From Chloroflexota bacterium (GTDB lineage Bacteria; Chloroflexota; Limnocylindria; Limnocylindrales; CSP1-4): DNA of 7,274 bases. Numbering within the stretch: the first letter of the stretch is position 1; each line of letters begins with the position of its first letter. This document shows, piece by piece, positions 5,436 to 7,274 of the stretch. Under the pieces are notes generated by a model. The model saw only the letters and a list, made by a program, of their open reading frames with translations. It was not told the DNA's origin and made no database searches. The stretch spans positions 1-7,274 of the forward strand of contig VGPE01000143.1 of NCBI GenBank assembly GCA_016875645.1, given 5' to 3'. The translations under genes and the position numbers were made by a program.

Positions 5436-7238
5436 TCAGGCCTGGGGCGATCCGCAGCGGCGGCAGAACCGCGCCGAAGCGGACAGCGGCAGCGCGCAGC
5501 TCCGGCAGACCTGAACCCCGGACCCGGGGCGGTTGACGACCTCGCGACTCGACGCCGCCCAGACGTTGGCAAGCGGCGCCGTCGGCCGCGCGGCCGACGG
5601 AGGGAACCCGGGCGCGACCAGCGTCGGCGCGGCCGGGGCGTGTGGCACCGGCGAGGGCACGCTTCGCAGGTCCCACAACGGCTGGCGGATGTCGTCGCTG
5701 CGGGTCGGGGCGTCCGGCGCAACGATCCACCAGACTTCCTCCGGTGGCAATGGCGGACTCGCTGGGCCGGCTTCGTTCTGAGGCTCGGGCTCAGCCGCCG
5801 GGGCCGCCGGAACCGCCGCCGGAACCGCCGCCGGCGATGCATCGGTCGCCGCAGGCTCCACGACGGCCGGTGCGAGCGGCTCGGGCTCAGCGGACAGCTC
5901 CAGCTCGATCGGATGAGCGTCGATCGTAGGTTCGGGTTCGACCGCCGAATGGGACGGCATCTCAGACTGGTGTCCCGGCTCGGGGGCGTCCGCCTCCTCG
6001 ATCGATGGTCCCGCTGCGGGCGGGACGAGCGGGTCGGGCATGGCCGCCAGAACGGGCTCCCCATCGCGCCCAGCCATGACCGCGCTCTTGTCGATCGAGC
6101 TGAACAGCTGATCGCGCAGGCGAAGCTCGACCGGGAGCTCGTCGTGACCGGCGCGCTCAGCCCGATACCGAAGCGCCCCGAGACGCCCCAAGAGGCCGAG
6201 CGTGCGCGCAGGCGCGACGACGACTGGCTCCGACTGGGGTGGTCCCACTTCGATCGCCGGTCCGGGTGCCGGCTCCGCGTCGGCGGCGAGTTGGGCCATT
6301 GCCGCAACCGAGGGCGCCGACTCGGGCTCGAATTCACTCTCGGGCTCAGGCTCGGGCTCAAGCTCGGCCGCCGCTGCCGCGGCTCGCTCGGGCTCCGAAC
6401 CGGACTCGGACCCGCTGTCGCCGGCGGACCAGCGGAGACCACGCCAGGGGTCGGCGAGGGGCGTGCCGACGCCCGTTTCGGTAGCGGGCGGAGCGTCGGC
6501 AGGCTGGGCGAACGCGTCGAATGCGACCAACGGCCCCGGATCGACGCGCGCAGCGGGCAGCTCGGCGATCGGAGCCCCCATTGGGGACCCCTCGGCGGCT
6601 GCATCCACCCCTGCATCGGTTTCGGCATCGGCATCCGCTGCGAGGTTGGCTTCAACGTCCGCCTCGACGTCGGGCCCGGCGCCGACGTCCCCCAACGTCT
6701 CGGATGCGGTCGCCGATGCCGCAGACCAGGGAACCTCAAGATCCCGCCAGGGATCGTCCGCGGCGAGCCGACTCGACACGGGCAAGGGTCGGGGCGGCAG
6801 CGACGGGTGCTCGGGCCAGGTGAACGCCTCGCGCAGCGGAACAGGCGCGGCCGCCGGCGCTTCGGCGGTGGGAATATCGACCCGCGGCCTTGCTTCCGGG
6901 CCCGATTCGTCGGCGGCCGGCGACTCGAGCGGTGCGCACGTCACGCAGCGCCCGGCTGCCCCGTTCCAGCAGTCGTGACAGAGGTACTGACGGCAGCTCA
7001 GGCAGAAGCTGAAGGCGTCCTGGAACGACTCGAGCTGGCGGCTGACCGCGTGGCGATGATCCTCGTTCTTTGCCTCGCCCAGCGCGTCACGGAGCGTGGC
7101 CCCGTCGCTCAGCACGTAGCCCTTCAGGCCGCGCGAAAGCAACTTCAACCGGGACAGGCGCCGGGCCCTGGGCGGCTCGCCGAACGTGAACCGGGTGCCG
7201 CAGCGTTCGCATAAGGATTCGGTCAGGAGGTCGGTCAT
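5436..7238 (-). CDS. Uncharacterised protein with Cys-rich zinc-binding head, acidic disordered middle and C-terminal zinc ribbon
   Basis: I do not recognise the family. The protein is 600 residues, with no signal peptide or membrane helix. The head (1-101) has eight cysteines in four CxxC pairs: C10/C13, C79/C82, C87/C90 (with H88) and C98/C101. The segment CLSCRQYLCHDCW resembles cross-braced zinc folds such as B-boxes. A basic, helical stretch (about 24-70) separates the first pair from the others. The middle is acidic and rich in Pro, Ala and Glu, likely disordered. It contains Trp motifs DPWRDLEVPW (W164, W171) and DPWRGLRW (W265, W270), a looser LWDLRSVP (W522), and one more ordered block (about 344-387, LGLLGRLGALRYRAERAG). 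The tail is a zinc ribbon, C578-x2-C581-x10-C592-x2-C595. The ATG at 7238 sits nine residues before the first Cys pair, but no clear Shine-Dalgarno sequence precedes it. The cysteines at both ends support this frame over the long open frame on the other strand. It could be a scaffold or adaptor; that is inference. Confidence 0.88.
   Translation of the reverse strand: MTDLLTESLCERCGTRFTFGEPPRARRLSRLKLLSRGLKGYVLSDGATLRDALGEAKNEDHRHAVSRQLESFQDAFSFCLSCRQYLCHDCWNGAAGRCVTCAPLESPAADESGPEARPRVDIPTAEAPAAAPVPLREAFTWPEHPSLPPRPLPVSSRLAADDPWRDLEVPWSAASATASETLGDVGAGPDVEADVEANLAADADAETDAGVDAAAEGSPMGAPIAELPAARVDPGPLVAFDAFAQPADAPPATETGVGTPLADPWRGLRWSAGDSGSESGSEPERAAAAAAELEPEPEPESEFEPESAPSVAAMAQLAADAEPAPGPAIEVGPPQSEPVVVAPARTLGLLGRLGALRYRAERAGHDELPVELRLRDQLFSSIDKSAVMAGRDGEPVLAAMPDPLVPPAAGPSIEEADAPEPGHQSEMPSHSAVEPEPTIDAHPIELELSAEPEPLAPAVVEPAATDASPAAVPAAVPAAPAAEPEPQNEAGPASPPLPPEEVWWIVAPDAPTRSDDIRQPLWDLRSVPSPVPHAPAAPTLVAPGFPPSAARPTAPLANVWAASSREVVNRPGSGVQVCRSCALPLSASARFCRRCGSPQA
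5809..5832. repeat. 12-base tandem repeat inside the minus-strand gene
   Basis: GGAACCGCCGCC occurs twice in perfect tandem (5809-5820, 5821-5832), with a degenerate copy just before it. On the minus strand it encodes repeated Ala-Ala-Val-Pro units in the disordered middle of the 600-residue protein. The repeat length is a multiple of three, so copy-number change would keep the frame. Confidence 0.75.
6321..6366. repeat. Degenerate six-base repeat (GGCTCG/GGCTCA) inside the minus-strand gene
   Basis: Successive CTCGGGCTC-type units run through this stretch and encode alternating Glu-Pro and Glu-Ser (ELEPEPEPESEFEPES) on the minus strand. Slippage in such repeats keeps the frame and would lengthen or shorten the acidic linker. 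A second acidic run, alternating Ala, Asp and Glu, is encoded around 6590-6690. Confidence 0.65.
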
Positions 7239-7274
7239 TCGGTCGGTCGCAGCCTGGGGCGCGGGACGGCATTC

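Noticed and set aside
5797..5832. Short tandem repeats as a CRISPR array
   Set aside because: The units are 12 bases, directly adjacent without spacers, and in frame within a coding sequence.
6202..6978. A 258-residue Ser/Ala/Gly-rich plus-strand open frame
   Set aside because: It is the mirror of the acidic repeat region of the 600-residue minus-strand protein. The low-complexity composition comes from the repeats.
4770..7214. An 814-residue open frame on the plus strand across the zinc-ribbon genes
   Set aside because: It overlaps three better-supported genes in other frames, is extremely Arg/Gly-rich with no domain, and has no ribosome binding site. The minus-strand frame has paired CxxC motifs at both ends. 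Long antisense frames are expected at this GC content.

Overview
The window is high-GC bacterial DNA with densely packed genes, GTG as well as ATG starts, and purine-rich ribosome binding sites. The gene content, a ValRS with the DHASIAAQ form of the motif after HIGH, and GC-rich extended -10 promoters fit a high-GC member of the Chloroflexota (a Limnocylindria-like lineage is my best guess) or possibly the Actinomycetota. This placement is inference; there is no rRNA in the window to settle it.

Layout, left to right. (1) 1-672: the C-terminal half of clpX, the unfoldase of the ClpXP protease, cut by the window edge. (2) 673-1190: about 500 bases with no intact gene. It holds an imperfect inverted repeat (725-900), weak hairpins and, at 1016-1141, a start-less remnant of the C-terminus of a PxKF-type secreted-protein domain. 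(3) 1190-1444: an extended -10 promoter followed by a nearly complete valine T-box riboswitch. It has a Stem I distal loop, a GUC specifier, an antiterminator with a UGGU tRNA-binding bulge, and a competing intrinsic terminator. (4) 1465-4197: valS, a full-length valyl-tRNA synthetase controlled by that T-box. (5) 4230-4996: a second extended -10 promoter and an unrecognised 244-residue protein ending in a zinc ribbon. (6) 5039-5392: a small FmdB-family zinc-ribbon protein, probably in one operon with the preceding gene. (7) 5436-7238, minus strand, convergent: an unrecognised 600-residue protein with a Cys-rich head, a long acidic Pro/Ala/Glu-rich middle, and a zinc ribbon at the tail.

How the parts work together. 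Protein quality control (ClpX) and tRNA charging (ValRS) are housekeeping functions. The T-box is the clearest regulatory circuit: uncharged tRNA-Val(GAC) should pair with GUC and with the UGGU bulge, stabilise the antiterminator and let transcription continue into valS. The right third is a run of three zinc-ribbon proteins, two of them without a recognised family. They are the least explained part of the window.
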